Made by a program: the position numbers and the translations under genes
Part shown: piece by piece, positions 36,313 through 44,450 of the stretch
Layout: the number at the start of each line of letters is the position of its first letter
Position numbering within the stretch: position 1 is the first letter of the stretch
Notes under the pieces: generated by a model
Seen by the model: the letters and a program-made list of their open reading frames with translations, nothing else
What the model was told of the DNA's origin: nothing
Database searches by the model: none
NCBI RefSeq assembly: GCF_004366715.1
Contig: NZ_SOQZ01000001.1
Coordinates: 248,001 to 312,000 of the forward strand
Direction of reading: 5' to 3'
Length of the DNA: 64,000 nt
From: Meridianimaribacter flavus
GTDB lineage: Bacteria > Bacteroidota > Bacteroidia > Flavobacteriales > Flavobacteriaceae

Positions 36313-36430
36313 CATCGATTTTTCCCAATTTATATACAGAATTAACTCTATTAACAATACTATAACTATAGGTTGTTAAAATAGTATATAATTGAGGTAA
36401 TTTTAAATAGGTTTTTAATTTCATTACTTG

Positions 36431-36438
36431 TAATTTTG
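36431..36438 (+). promoter_or_regulatory. -7 element of the second AraC gene
   Basis: TAATTTTG, a full TAnnTTTG match, 12 bases before ATG 36450. Transcription would begin around 36443-36446, so a TTG at 36441 cannot be the start and the leader is very short. Confidence 0.45.
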
Positions 36439-36449
36439 CATTGAAAGTT

Positions 36450-37337
36450 ATGGGTATGATAACACGAAAACCTACACTCGAAAAAATTAGTCCAGAATTT
36501 GGAAGTTCCATTTTTGTGAGACGACATGAAAACTACACGTTTCAAGAAGAAGTAAAACCGTTTTGGCATTTTCATCCTGAAATTGAACTGATTTACGTAA
36601 ACAAAGGAAAAGGAAAACGTCACATAGGTAATCACTTATCATATTTTAATAATAGTCAATTACTGTTAATTGGTCCCAACTTACCTCATAATGGATTTAC
36701 TGACCGTTTAACCATTAACGGTTCGCAAACTTTAATTCAATTTAAACCTGATTTTTTAGGAGCACATTTTTTTAATATTCCTGAAATGGAACGTATTAAT
36801 AATTTGTTTGAACGTTCTAAGAAAGGTATTTTGTTTGGAGTTAAAACCAAGAAAAAGTTAGGCGATAAAATTGAAAGGTTTGCTAAAAAAGAAGGATTTA
36901 AAAAAATACTGGTTCTACTTGAAATTTTACACACTTTAGCTAAAGCCGAAGATTATACACTTTTAAATGCTGATGGGTTTGCTTTTGAAACTGAAGCTCA
37001 GGATAGTGCAAAAATTGACATTATTTTTAAACATGTCAATCAAAATTTTACTGAGCACATAAGCTTAGATGAAATTGCTGATAAAGTGAGTATGACAGTA
37101 CCTGCGTTTTGTAGATACTTTAAAAAGGTAACAGGAAAAACCTTTACTAAGTTTGTTAATGAGTATAGAGTAGTGCATGCTACCAAGCTACTTTCTGAAA
37201 GTCAAATTAGTATTACTGATGTGTGTTATGAGTGCGGATTCAATAACTTTTCACACTTTAATAAAGTCTTTAAGGAAGTAACAGGTAAAAGTGCATCAAA
37301 ATATAGAGGCGAAGTAAAACGTATTATCCACAATTAA
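36450..37337 (+). CDS. AraC-family transcriptional regulator with cupin sensor
   Basis: 295 residues. The N-terminal cupin-like domain has FWHFHPEIELIYVNKGKGKRH, where the two histidines and a glutamate resemble a sugar- or metal-sensing AraC pocket. The C-terminal double helix-turn-helix (about 195-290) has ISLDEIADKVSMTVPAFCRYFKK and ISITDVCYECGFNNFSHFNKVFKE. The start is chosen at ATG 36450; ATG 36456 is equally possible. It overlaps the convergent acetyltransferase gene by four bases. Its targets are unknown; sugar-uptake control is common for this type. Confidence 0.87.
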   Translation: MGMITRKPTLEKISPEFGSSIFVRRHENYTFQEEVKPFWHFHPEIELIYVNKGKGKRHIGNHLSYFNNSQLLLIGPNLPHNGFTDRLTINGSQTLIQFKPDFLGAHFFNIPEMERINNLFERSKKGILFGVKTKKKLGDKIERFAKKEGFKKILVLLEILHTLAKAEDYTLLNADGFAFETEAQDSAKIDIIFKHVNQNFTEHISLDEIADKVSMTVPAFCRYFKKVTGKTFTKFVNEYRVVHATKLLSESQISITDVCYECGFNNFSHFNKVFKEVTGKSASKYRGEVKRIIHN

Positions 37338-37792
37338 TTTAGCTGCTTTTCAAACACTATTTTGGTTTGACCAGTTTCATTTGTGTAAACACTTTTAATG
37401 TCAAAGCCATTTTTAAGGTTTAAAATCATCATAGGTTTAAAACGATTCATGGATTTGGTTCTTAACGTATTATAACCTTTGCGCTTTATAACTTGTTCTT
37501 GCAATTGCGATAGTTGTTTTCCAATACCATTTTTTCTGTGATCTGGTAAAACGCCACCAACCCAACTGTAAAAAGTACTAGCATTATATTTGTAACCAAT
37601 TTTAAAACCAATTAATTGCTTTTGATGATAACAAAGTAGAGTTAATAGGTCTTCTTTTTGTTGAATTCGGTCGTTAAAAAAATCGATATTATAGTCTTCA
37701 AAAACAGATTTATAAACGGTTAAAATTGCATTTAAGTTGTTTTTAGAAGGAATGCCTTCTAGTGTTTTAAAAGTAAATTTAGCGTTCTCCAT
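37334..37792 (-). CDS. GNAT-family N-acetyltransferase
   Basis: 152 residues. The acetyl-CoA loop reads GGVLPDHRKNGIGKQLSQLQ near residue 90, the R/Q-x-x-G-x-G/A-type motif A. The acceptor is unknown. Two starts are possible: ATG 37804 gives four more residues; I use 37792 because it shortens the overlap with the upstream HD gene to 14 bases. It sits last in the leftward run plsC-HD-GNAT. Confidence 0.82.
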   Translation of the reverse strand: MENAKFTFKTLEGIPSKNNLNAILTVYKSVFEDYNIDFFNDRIQQKEDLLTLLCYHQKQLIGFKIGYKYNASTFYSWVGGVLPDHRKNGIGKQLSQLQEQVIKRKGYNTLRTKSMNRFKPMMILNLKNGFDIKSVYTNETGQTKIVFEKQLN

Positions 37793-38435
37793 CCCATTCT
37801 GCATAAAATTGCTCTAGATAGGTTTCCATAAATTGATGTCTTTTAGAGGCAATTTGTTGTCCTGTTTTGGTATTCATTTTGTCTTTTAACAACAATAGCT
37901 TTTCATAAAAATGATTTATCGTAGGTGCCGCTGAGGTTTTGTATTCCTCTTTGGTCATGTTCATGTTGGGTTGTATTGAAGGATCAAACAACGGTCTGTT
38001 TTTAAAACCACCATAATTAAAACAACGTGCAATACCAATAGCTCCAATGGCATCTAACCTATCAGCATCCTGAACAACTTGTAATTCTTTAGATGTAAAT
38101 TCAGTGTTTCCACTTAGGGAGTTTTTAAAGGAAATGTGTTTTATAATATTTACAACATGCTCAATAATTAAGGAATCAACATTTAGTTCAAACAAAAATA
38201 CTCTTGCCATTTCAGGACCCACAGTTTCATCTCCATTATGAAATTTACTATCAGCAATATCATGTAGTAATGCTCCAAGTTGTACTACAAAATCATCAAC
38301 AGGTTCTTTTTTAGAAATCAATACAGCGTTGTTGTAAACTCTTAAGGTATGAAACCAATCATGACCTCCTTCGGCATTTTTAAGAGTTTCTTTTACATAA
38401 GCTTTAGTAGCGTCAATTATTTGTTGATTAGTCAT
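37779..38435 (-). CDS. HD-domain phosphohydrolase
   Basis: 218 residues. It has metal-binding His in GGHDWFHTLRV (near 23), the His-Asp pair in GALLHDIADSKFH (near 57) and a later Asp in VQDADRLDAIGAIGIAR (near 125), the H...HD...D pattern of the YedJ-like HD superfamily. It is probably a nucleotide phosphohydrolase; the substrate is not predictable. It overlaps the acyltransferase gene upstream by four bases and the GNAT gene downstream, so the three are translationally linked. Confidence 0.88.
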   Translation of the reverse strand: MTNQQIIDATKAYVKETLKNAEGGHDWFHTLRVYNNAVLISKKEPVDDFVVQLGALLHDIADSKFHNGDETVGPEMARVFLFELNVDSLIIEHVVNIIKHISFKNSLSGNTEFTSKELQVVQDADRLDAIGAIGIARCFNYGGFKNRPLFDPSIQPNMNMTKEEYKTSAAPTINHFYEKLLLLKDKMNTKTGQQIASKRHQFMETYLEQFYAEWDGER

Positions 38436-39169
38436 GATTTTACTGAAGAAGTTATGGTCTGTTCAATATTGTTAATAAGTGCAATATGGTCTTTACTGTC
38501 GCTTAAAATTATAGGTTCATGAACAGTAAACGTAATATGAGCTCCAAGTCCCATTGGAAATTTACCATAACGCAAGGTTTTCCATGAGTTGTTTATGGTT
38601 ACAGGAACTATGGTTGCAGAAGGAATATGCTCAAACAAGGTAAGTAGTCCTTTTCTTTGAAAAGGTTTTGGTGTTCCAGTTCTACTTCTTGTCCCTTCAG
38701 GAAAAATCACAGCTGCACGCTTGGTGGTTTCAATATAGTGCGAAAAATCTTCAATAGCTTTTATGGCTTGTTTTGGGTTTTTTCGGTCAATCAATGCAGA
38801 ACCACCATGACGTAAATTAAACGATACACTTGGGATGCCTTTACCTAATTCTTTCTTGCTAATAAACTTTACATGGTGTTTTCGCATGTACCAAATTAAA
38901 GGAGGAATATCGTACATACTTTGGTGGTTAGCAACAATAATAACTGGTTGGTTACTGCTAATTTGAAACGGATTAGAAAACGAAAAACGAGTACCTAAAA
39001 CATTAAGACATCGCATAATGAAAAACTGTAACCAATCTACACTTATCTTATGAGCTTTATATCCAAATACATTAAGACACAGCCATTGTATTGGATGAAA
39101 AATAACTAGCGTTAATCCAAACAATATAAAGTAAATAACCGTTAAAGGGTAGGCAAAAAGTTTTGTCAT
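38432..39169 (-). CDS. plsC: 1-acyl-sn-glycerol-3-phosphate acyltransferase
   Basis: 245 residues; makes phosphatidic acid in the inner membrane. N-terminal hydrophobic segment (about 8-30). The acyltransferase motif H-x4-D is NHQSMYD (His82, Asp87), with FPEGTRSRTG further on. I start at ATG 39169 (MTKLFAYP), because the promoter's -7 element ends just upstream at 39174; the in-frame ATG at 39187 lies within the promoter. This gives an almost leaderless message. Confidence 0.92.
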   Translation of the reverse strand: MTKLFAYPLTVIYFILFGLTLVIFHPIQWLCLNVFGYKAHKISVDWLQFFIMRCLNVLGTRFSFSNPFQISSNQPVIIVANHQSMYDIPPLIWYMRKHHVKFISKKELGKGIPSVSFNLRHGGSALIDRKNPKQAIKAIEDFSHYIETTKRAAVIFPEGTRSRTGTPKPFQRKGLLTLFEHIPSATIVPVTINNSWKTLRYGKFPMGLGAHITFTVHEPIILSDSKDHIALINNIEQTITSSVKS

Positions 39170-39173
39170 ATTA

Positions 39174-39204
39174 CAAAAGTAATTCAATGAAATGTATGCA
39201 CAAA
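39174..39204 (-). promoter_or_regulatory. Canonical Bacteroidota promoter of plsC-HD-GNAT
   Basis: Minus strand: TTTG (39201-39204), exactly 19 bases, then TACTTTTG (39174-39181), a full match to TTTG-N19-TAnnTTTG. The TTTG is carved from the T run of the upstream gene's terminator. Confidence 0.75.
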
Positions 39205-39231
39205 AAAACCACGACTATATCGTGGTTTTTT
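39203..39231 (-). terminator. Terminator of the bacilliredoxin gene
   Basis: Twelve-base stem AAAAAACCACGA / TCGTGGTTTTTT with loop CTATA; on the minus strand it is followed by a T-rich end. It lies about 26 bases after the bacilliredoxin stop. Confidence 0.85.
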
Positions 39232-39256
39232 CATAATTCTTTAATGTTGTAGCAAA

Positions 39257-39667
39257 TTAACAGTGCTCGTTATAAGCATCAACTAGGTTGTCAGCAATCA
39301 TGTCAGCTGGACGACCTTCAATGTGGTGACGCTCTAACATATGAACCAATTCACCATCTTTAAATAAAGCCATACTTGGAGAACTTGGAGGAAAAGGAAC
39401 CATGTAAGCTCTAGCTTTATCAGTAGCTTCTTTATCTACACCTGCAAAAACAGTTACTAAGTGATCAGGACGTTTAGCATTTTGTAAACTCATTCTAGCT
39501 CCTGGACGTGCATTTGCTGCAGCACAACCACAAACCGAGTTTACAACTACTAAAGTTGTTCCTTTTTTTGCTAAAGCAGCATCAACAGCTTCAACAGTAT
39601 GTAATTCTTCAAAACCAACATTGGTCAAATCTTCGCGCATTGGTTTTACTAATTCTGCTGGATACAT
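39257..39667 (-). CDS. BrxA/BrxB-family bacilliredoxin
   Basis: 136 residues, the YphP/YqiW (DUF1094) thioredoxin-like family. Active site VNSVCGCAAANARPGA with Cys46-Gly-Cys48. In Bacillus these proteins remove bacillithiol from oxidised proteins; whether this organism makes bacillithiol cannot be told from the window, though Bacteroidota often do. Monocistronic, with its own promoter element and terminator. Confidence 0.92.
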   Translation of the reverse strand: MYPAELVKPMREDLTNVGFEELHTVEAVDAALAKKGTTLVVVNSVCGCAAANARPGARMSLQNAKRPDHLVTVFAGVDKEATDKARAYMVPFPPSSPSMALFKDGELVHMLERHHIEGRPADMIADNLVDAYNEHC

Positions 39668-39703
39668 ATATCGTAAATTTTATAAGATTAATAATTTATT
39701 GTG

Positions 39704-39711
39704 CAAAGATA
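39704..39711 (-). promoter_or_regulatory. -7 element of the bacilliredoxin gene
   Basis: Minus-strand TATCTTTG followed by C, a full TAnnTTTG match, 36 bases before the start codon. The upstream TTG is at a non-standard distance (15 bases). Confidence 0.45.
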
Positions 39712-39823
39712 CGGAAAAATAGTAGGCAATCGACAGATTGTAGTTGTTAGAATAAATAGAACCATTTAGGTTTTCAATGGGTAATTTCAGTAACAAAAGC
39801 TGTTAAAAAACTACTAACTATAG

Positions 39824-39831
39824 TATATTTG
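39824..39831 (+). promoter_or_regulatory. -7 element of the TerB/DnaJ gene
   Basis: TATATTTG, a full TAnnTTTG match, 27 bases before ATG 39859. The -33 region is poor (TGTT at 39801). Confidence 0.45.
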
Positions 39832-39858
39832 AGTCCCTTATAAAATTAAAATACACAT

Positions 39859-40638
39859 ATGAGTTTTTCAAAATGGATTGGAGCTTCAATTGGTTGGTCT
39901 GTTGGAGGTCCAATAGGAGCAATTGTAGGTTTAGCTTTAGGTAGTATTGTTGATGCTATGACCAATGGCAATGGTGGTCCGCTTTTAGGACAAAGTGAAC
40001 CAAAACGTACAAGACAAGGTCGTTATAGCTCAAGACCAACTAAGGCACCAAAACAAACACAATCTGGCGATTTTGAAGTAAGTCTACTCATTTTAGCGTC
40101 TATAGTTATAAAAGCCGATGGTAACCAAGACCAAAGAGAACTGGATTTTGTAAGGCAACAGTTTACCAATATGTATGGTAAAGACCGAGCAAATAATGCG
40201 TTTAGACTCTTTAAAAGTATTAGTAAGCAGAATATTTCTACAAGACAAGTTTGTATGCAAATACGCAGTATGATGGATCATGCGTCGCGTTTACAACTCC
40301 TTCATTTTTTATTTGGAATAGCAAAAGCCGATGGACACGTTACTGAAGATGAAGTAAGACAAATTTATACCATTTCAGGGTATTTAAGCATTAGTTCACG
40401 CGATTTTGAAAGTATTAAAGCCATGTTTTACAACAGTACCGATAGTGCTTATAAAATTCTTGAAATCACTAAAGATGCTACTGTTGATGAAATTAAAGCA
40501 GCCTATCGTAAAATGGCAAAAAAATACCATCCTGATAGAGTAGCGCATCTAGGAGAAGAACACCAAAAAGGAGCTGAAGAGAAGTTTAGACGTGTACAGG
40601 AAGCGTATGAAAAGCTACAAAAGGAAAAACGATTTTAA
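39859..40638 (+). CDS. TerB-DnaJ (DjlA-like) co-chaperone
   Basis: 259 residues. A glycine-zipper-like hydrophobic N-terminus (about 5-35, [21 protein letters not shown]) probably inserts in the membrane. It is followed by a TerB-type helical domain (about 70-180, [21 protein letters not shown] and a second [10 protein letters not shown] helix) and a C-terminal J domain with HPD at 224-226. DjlA in other bacteria stimulates DnaK at the inner membrane and is linked to envelope stress. The next small gene begins at the base after the stop. Confidence 0.88.
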   Translation: MSFSKWIGASIGWSVGGPIGAIVGLALGSIVDAMTNGNGGPLLGQSEPKRTRQGRYSSRPTKAPKQTQSGDFEVSLLILASIVIKADGNQDQRELDFVRQQFTNMYGKDRANNAFRLFKSISKQNISTRQVCMQIRSMMDHASRLQLLHFLFGIAKADGHVTEDEVRQIYTISGYLSISSRDFESIKAMFYNSTDSAYKILEITKDATVDEIKAAYRKMAKKYHPDRVAHLGEEHQKGAEEKFRRVQEAYEKLQKEKRF

Positions 40639-40839
40639 ATGTACTGGATTATAGGAATTATCGTCGTTTTTGTACTGGCTTATATCATTATCAAGCTTAC
40701 TATTAACACAAAAGAAAATCCAGATTCAAGTTTAGGTGTTTTAGAGCATCCAAGTACTTTTGAAAAACAACAAATAGAGAGGGTTGATAATAACATTTCT
40801 GTTAACAAACATTTTTTTAAGTTGGAAGACCAAAACTAA
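40639..40839 (+). CDS. Small single-pass membrane protein
   Basis: 66 residues. A membrane helix at about 2-22 (YWIIGIIVVFVLAYIII) is followed by a polar tail with no known motif. The start codon directly abuts the DjlA-like stop and the next gene begins three bases after its own stop, so it is translated as part of a three-gene unit. Function unknown. Confidence 0.65.
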   Translation: MYWIIGIIVVFVLAYIIIKLTINTKENPDSSLGVLEHPSTFEKQQIERVDNNISVNKHFFKLEDQN

Positions 40840-40842
40840 ATT

Positions 40843-42030
40843 ATGAAATACTCTAAGGACGCCTTATTATATATCACTTCAAGTTGTTTTGAGAGAGCAT
40901 CATTTTATGGAGTAAGAGCAATACTGGTTTTATTCATGGTTGGAGAAACTATGAAGATGACTACAGAAGAAGCTTTAGCTGTCTACGGGATTTTTATAAC
41001 TAGTTTATATGGTTCAAAAATTATTGGTGCATTATTTGGGGATTTATTGTTTGGCAACAAAAGAGCTCTTTTGGTAGGTGGTTTATTACAAACTATAGCG
41101 TGTTTTATGCTTTGTTTTTCATCTTTAACGCTGTTTTATATTGGGATAGGTTTATTTGTTTTAGGAAATGGATTCTTTACTTCGAACATAGTAGCTCAAT
41201 TTGGTAAGCAGTTTACTTATAAACCTAAATTAATTGACTCAGCATTTACAGCATTCTTTTTGTTTGTAAATGTTGGAGCGTTCTTAGGAATTACTTTTTT
41301 AGGAAGTATAGCCGAAATAAATTTCAAATATGGATTCGCTCTAGGAGGAATTATCACTCTTATAGCTACAATTATAGCATATTTCCCTAAAGAACTTGAA
41401 TATGAAGCTAATAAAGTAGAATTTAAAACGCATATAGGATTAAGAGCACTATTTATTTTTATAGCTATTATACTTTCGGGAATTTTTTGGATGGTTTATG
41501 AGTTGTCCTTTTTTGGGGTATATGAGATTCAAGAATCTATTATTGAAAAATCTTATTTAACCAATTATAGAGAACTAATAATGAATATGCTGAATTCCTA
41601 TTTTGGGATTGCTATAGCAATTATTCTCACAGTTATATGGATGTTCATTTACACCAATCAATTTTTTAAATTTTTTATGGGCTTAATTATTTCTGCTATA
41701 GCTTTTATGCTGTTATTAATAATGCCTGAAAATAACTTACCTATTTTATTAATATTTATGTTTTTACTAGCGTTGGGAGAAATGTTTGTTTCTCCAATGT
41801 TATACGCTATAACTACTAGGTATTCAAATGCAAAGTATTTAGCTATTGTTTTAAGTGTTGTATCTATTCCTCTTATGTTGTTTAATAAAGTATCAGGTAA
41901 AATATCTGAATATTTAACTGATTTAGGGTCAGAAAGAATTTTGATTGGGTCTACAATAGTTTTGTTTTTCTTTAGTTTAATAGCACTTACTTTTTGGTTA
42001 ATTCAAAAGCATAGCCAAAAGGTTCAATAA
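40843..42030 (+). CDS. POT/PTR-like major facilitator transporter
   Basis: 395 residues with about twelve hydrophobic helices. The opening SSCFERASFYGVRAIL recalls the proton-coupled oligopeptide signature E-x-x-E-R-F-x-Y-Y-G, with Glu17-Arg18 kept but Ser14 in place of the first glutamate. A later FTAFFLFVNVGAFLG matches the second PTR signature. It is shorter than typical POT members (450-600). It may move peptides or another solute; the lost glutamate cautions against assuming normal proton coupling. It abuts the convergent metal permease gene with no spacer. Confidence 0.78.
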   Translation: MKYSKDALLYITSSCFERASFYGVRAILVLFMVGETMKMTTEEALAVYGIFITSLYGSKIIGALFGDLLFGNKRALLVGGLLQTIACFMLCFSSLTLFYIGIGLFVLGNGFFTSNIVAQFGKQFTYKPKLIDSAFTAFFLFVNVGAFLGITFLGSIAEINFKYGFALGGIITLIATIIAYFPKELEYEANKVEFKTHIGLRALFIFIAIILSGIFWMVYELSFFGVYEIQESIIEKSYLTNYRELIMNMLNSYFGIAIAIILTVIWMFIYTNQFFKFFMGLIISAIAFMLLLIMPENNLPILLIFMFLLALGEMFVSPMLYAITTRYSNAKYLAIVLSVVSIPLMLFNKVSGKISEYLTDLGSERILIGSTIVLFFFSLIALTFWLIQKHSQKVQ

Positions 42031-43191
42031 TCAACCTCTAAACAAAAAGAAATCATCTTTCATGTCTTCAATTTGGGCATCTTCGTTTGTGATAATATAA
42101 TCAATTGCTTTTGAAGTAAATTCGTCGCCTTTTTCGGTAAGTGACACAATCTTATTGTCAATTTCAATCATATTGTTCTTTTGAGCCAAATCCAATACGG
42201 TTTTACTGCGCACTTTTTGCCAATTGATATGTTCGTTGAGGTGATTGACATGACGTTCTTCAATATCGTCATGGTTTTTTAAATGCAGTAAAAATGTAAG
42301 TAAAGACACTTCAATGCGTTGTTGTTTTTCTCGGTACATTACTGCTATTAAACCTTTACTTGGTGCAAACAAATACACGATTAAAAAAAGTAAACCTAGC
42401 ATAGTTGTTATTGAGCCCGCAATTGAGGCATCCAACCAATGCGCAAACCAATAGCCTGAAATAGCACTAAAGACGCCAAATATTATAGCGAGTAAGAGCA
42501 TTTTCTTTAAGTCGGTAGTTATTAAATAGGCAGCTGCAGCAGGTGCAATCATTAAAGCTACAACTAATATAGCACCAACAGCATCAAAAGCACCAACGGT
42601 AGTTACCGAAGACACAGTCATTAGTCCATAATGAATTAACGCTGGAGAAAACCCGAGTGAAGCTGCTAATCCAGCATCAAAGGTGCTTATTTTTAGTTCT
42701 TTAAAAAAAGCAAAAAGTAACCCTAAGGTAATAAGTAGAATAGCGCCAATAATCCATAACGATTTTGGACCAACATCAGTTCCTGCAATAAAAAGTCTGT
42801 CAAAAGGCGCAAAAGCCAATTCGCCCAAAAGTACAGCATCTACATCCAAATGTACATCGTTGGCATTTTTAGCAATCATAATCACACCAATACTAAACAA
42901 TGCAGGAAATACCAATCCAATAGCAGTATCTTCTTTTACCAAGCCTGTTTTTTGAATGTGCTCTACCAAAACCACTGTAATAATTCCTGTGATGGCTGCT
43001 AATAAAATAAGCAATGGCGAGTTGAGGTCTTGCGTTATGAAAAATCCAATTACAATTCCTGGTAAAATAGAATGACTGATAGCATCGCTAATCATTGCCA
43101 TTTTTCGAAGCACTAAAAACGTTCCTGGAATGGCGCAAGCCACAGCAACCAAACTGGCAATGAGCTGTATTTCAATTTGAGCGCTATTCAT
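42031..43191 (-). CDS. Metal ABC transporter permease (Mn/Zn/Fe type), second subunit
   Basis: 386 residues. Eight or so membrane helices of the ZnuB/MntC family fill the first 270 residues (VLRKMAMISDAISHSILPGI, VLGELAFAPFDRLF and a GAILVVALMIAPAAAAYL helix). A cytoplasmic tail of about 110 residues follows, with an LLTFLLHLKNHDDIEERHVNHLNEHINW segment and a later VSLTEKGDEFTSKA, which resembles a winged helix of the DtxR type. I start at ATG 43191; an in-frame ATG at 43233 would overlap the upstream permease by 50 bases. Overlap with that gene is eight bases. Confidence 0.88.
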   Translation of the reverse strand: MNSAQIEIQLIASLVAVACAIPGTFLVLRKMAMISDAISHSILPGIVIGFFITQDLNSPLLILLAAITGIITVVLVEHIQKTGLVKEDTAIGLVFPALFSIGVIMIAKNANDVHLDVDAVLLGELAFAPFDRLFIAGTDVGPKSLWIIGAILLITLGLLFAFFKELKISTFDAGLAASLGFSPALIHYGLMTVSSVTTVGAFDAVGAILVVALMIAPAAAAYLITTDLKKMLLLAIIFGVFSAISGYWFAHWLDASIAGSITTMLGLLFLIVYLFAPSKGLIAVMYREKQQRIEVSLLTFLLHLKNHDDIEERHVNHLNEHINWQKVRSKTVLDLAQKNNMIEIDNKIVSLTEKGDEFTSKAIDYIITNEDAQIEDMKDDFFLFRG

Positions 43192-44218
43192 CGGTCTTGT
43201 GTTGTTGGTTATACAGGTTAGCAGCTTTTTCAAAACCTTTTTGGGTTAAACTCCACATCGTGCCATCAATGGTGACATAGTCTTTATCAACCAGTTTTTG
43301 CAAGGTTTTACGTGTAAACCCTTGGAAGTTATTTAAGATTTTAATGGTATGAGGATGCGAAATATCTTCATGGGTTTCAGCGATATGGTACATAAAGGCT
43401 AGGGTTTTTTGCTGTTCCAAATCGCGTCTATTGGCAATAAATCGGATTTGTCGAAATAGTAATCCTCTGCTTGGAGAAAAGATAAAAGACACAACAACAA
43501 ACACTGATGCTACAATAACAATAACAGGACCAGTAGATAGGTTGTTCTGACTTGCGCTAATGGCAGTACCAAACACTCCTGAAAAGGCGCCAAAAATAGC
43601 AGCTAAAAGCACCATCTTACTCAAGCTATTGGTCCATTGTCTTGCAGCAGCAGCAGGTGCTAATAACATAGCACTCATTAAAACCACACCTACAGTTTGT
43701 AAGCCTAAAACAATAGCTAAAACAATAAAACTCGTAATTAGGATGTCAATGGTTTTGGTGTTGAAACCTAATGTTTTTGCATAGTCTTTATCAAACAATA
43801 ATATTTTGAATTCCTTCCAAAAGAGAAAAAGCACCAATAAGCACAGTCCAGTCACGATAGCCATTAACCACACATCACTTTCCACTAAGGTTGCCGCTTG
43901 ACCAAACAGGTATTTGTCTAATCCAGCTTGATTGGCATTGGGTTGTTTTTGAATAAAGGTGAGCAATAACATTCCAAAACCAAAGAACAAGGACAAAATC
44001 AAGCCCAAAGCAGTATCCGATTTTAAATGTGTTTTGGTAATGATGCCTCTAATCCAGAACGTGCCAAGTAACCCACTTACTAAAGCACCTAACAAGAGCG
44101 TATTGCTGTCTTTTGCTCCAGTAATTAAAAAAGCGATTGCAATTCCAGGTAAGGCAGCGTGGGAAATAGCATCTCCAAGTAAACTTTGTTTTCGGAGTAC
44201 AGCAAAACTACCCAACAT
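43184..44218 (-). CDS. Metal ABC transporter permease (Mn/Zn/Fe type), first subunit; start uncertain
   Basis: 344 residues from the first in-frame ATG (MLGSFAVLRKQSLLGDAISH), with the ZnuB-type helices and a soluble winged-helix-like tail (TRKTLQKLVDKDYVTIDG, WSLTQKGFEKAA). The reading frame continues upstream without a stop to 44339 and encodes a family-typical N-terminus (DYTLRTITLGTAILGAVTG, first helix), yet has no ATG, GTG or TTG there; only ATC (44315-44317), ATA and ATT codons could serve. Either a rare start codon is used, the protein is truncated, or a mutation removed the start. It lies 132 bases after the ATPase gene stop, separated by a REP-like element. Confidence 0.8.
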   Translation of the reverse strand: MLGSFAVLRKQSLLGDAISHAALPGIAIAFLITGAKDSNTLLLGALVSGLLGTFWIRGIITKTHLKSDTALGLILSLFFGFGMLLLTFIQKQPNANQAGLDKYLFGQAATLVESDVWLMAIVTGLCLLVLFLFWKEFKILLFDKDYAKTLGFNTKTIDILITSFIVLAIVLGLQTVGVVLMSAMLLAPAAAARQWTNSLSKMVLLAAIFGAFSGVFGTAISASQNNLSTGPVIVIVASVFVVVSFIFSPSRGLLFRQIRFIANRRDLEQQKTLAFMYHIAETHEDISHPHTIKILNNFQGFTRKTLQKLVDKDYVTIDGTMWSLTQKGFEKAANLYNQQHKTDE

Positions 44219-44357
44219 ACCAGTAACAGCACCAAGAATTGCGGTTCCAAGTGTGATGGTTCTTAAGGTGTAATCGTTAATTACGAGTTCTATGTATTCT
44301 AGAAAGTCTATTGGGATTTTGTTGTTAGAGGTTAGACATTAGTTTTTGTTTTTTTTC

Positions 44358-44440
44358 ATTCCGCAATATCACACTGAGCTTGTCAAAGTGTTGATGCGGA
44401 ATCCATTAATTTTAGACCCTGAATCAAGTTCAGGATGACA
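44358..44440. repeat. REP-like intergenic palindromic element
   Basis: Two hairpins. Outer arms ATTCCGCA (44358-44365) and TGCGGAAT (44395-44402) enclose CACTGAGCTTGTCAAAGTG. A second hairpin, CCTGAA-TCAAG-TTCAGG (44418-44434), is followed by ATGACA. I recognise the wording (CACTGAGCTTGTC..., CCTGAATCAAGTTCAGG) as a type of repeated intergenic element common in Bacteroidota genomes. It sits within the metal-transport operon. Confidence 0.75.
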
Positions 44441-44450
44441 GTTTTTAATA

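Noticed and set aside
36350-36405. ATACTAT/ATAGTAT inverted pair in the divergent gap before the second AraC gene
   Set aside because: Seven-base AT-only arms are expected by chance in sequence this AT-rich.
44358-44440. Intrinsic terminator after the metal ATPase gene
   Set aside because: There is no T run after either hairpin on the minus strand, and the wording matches a repeated intergenic element.
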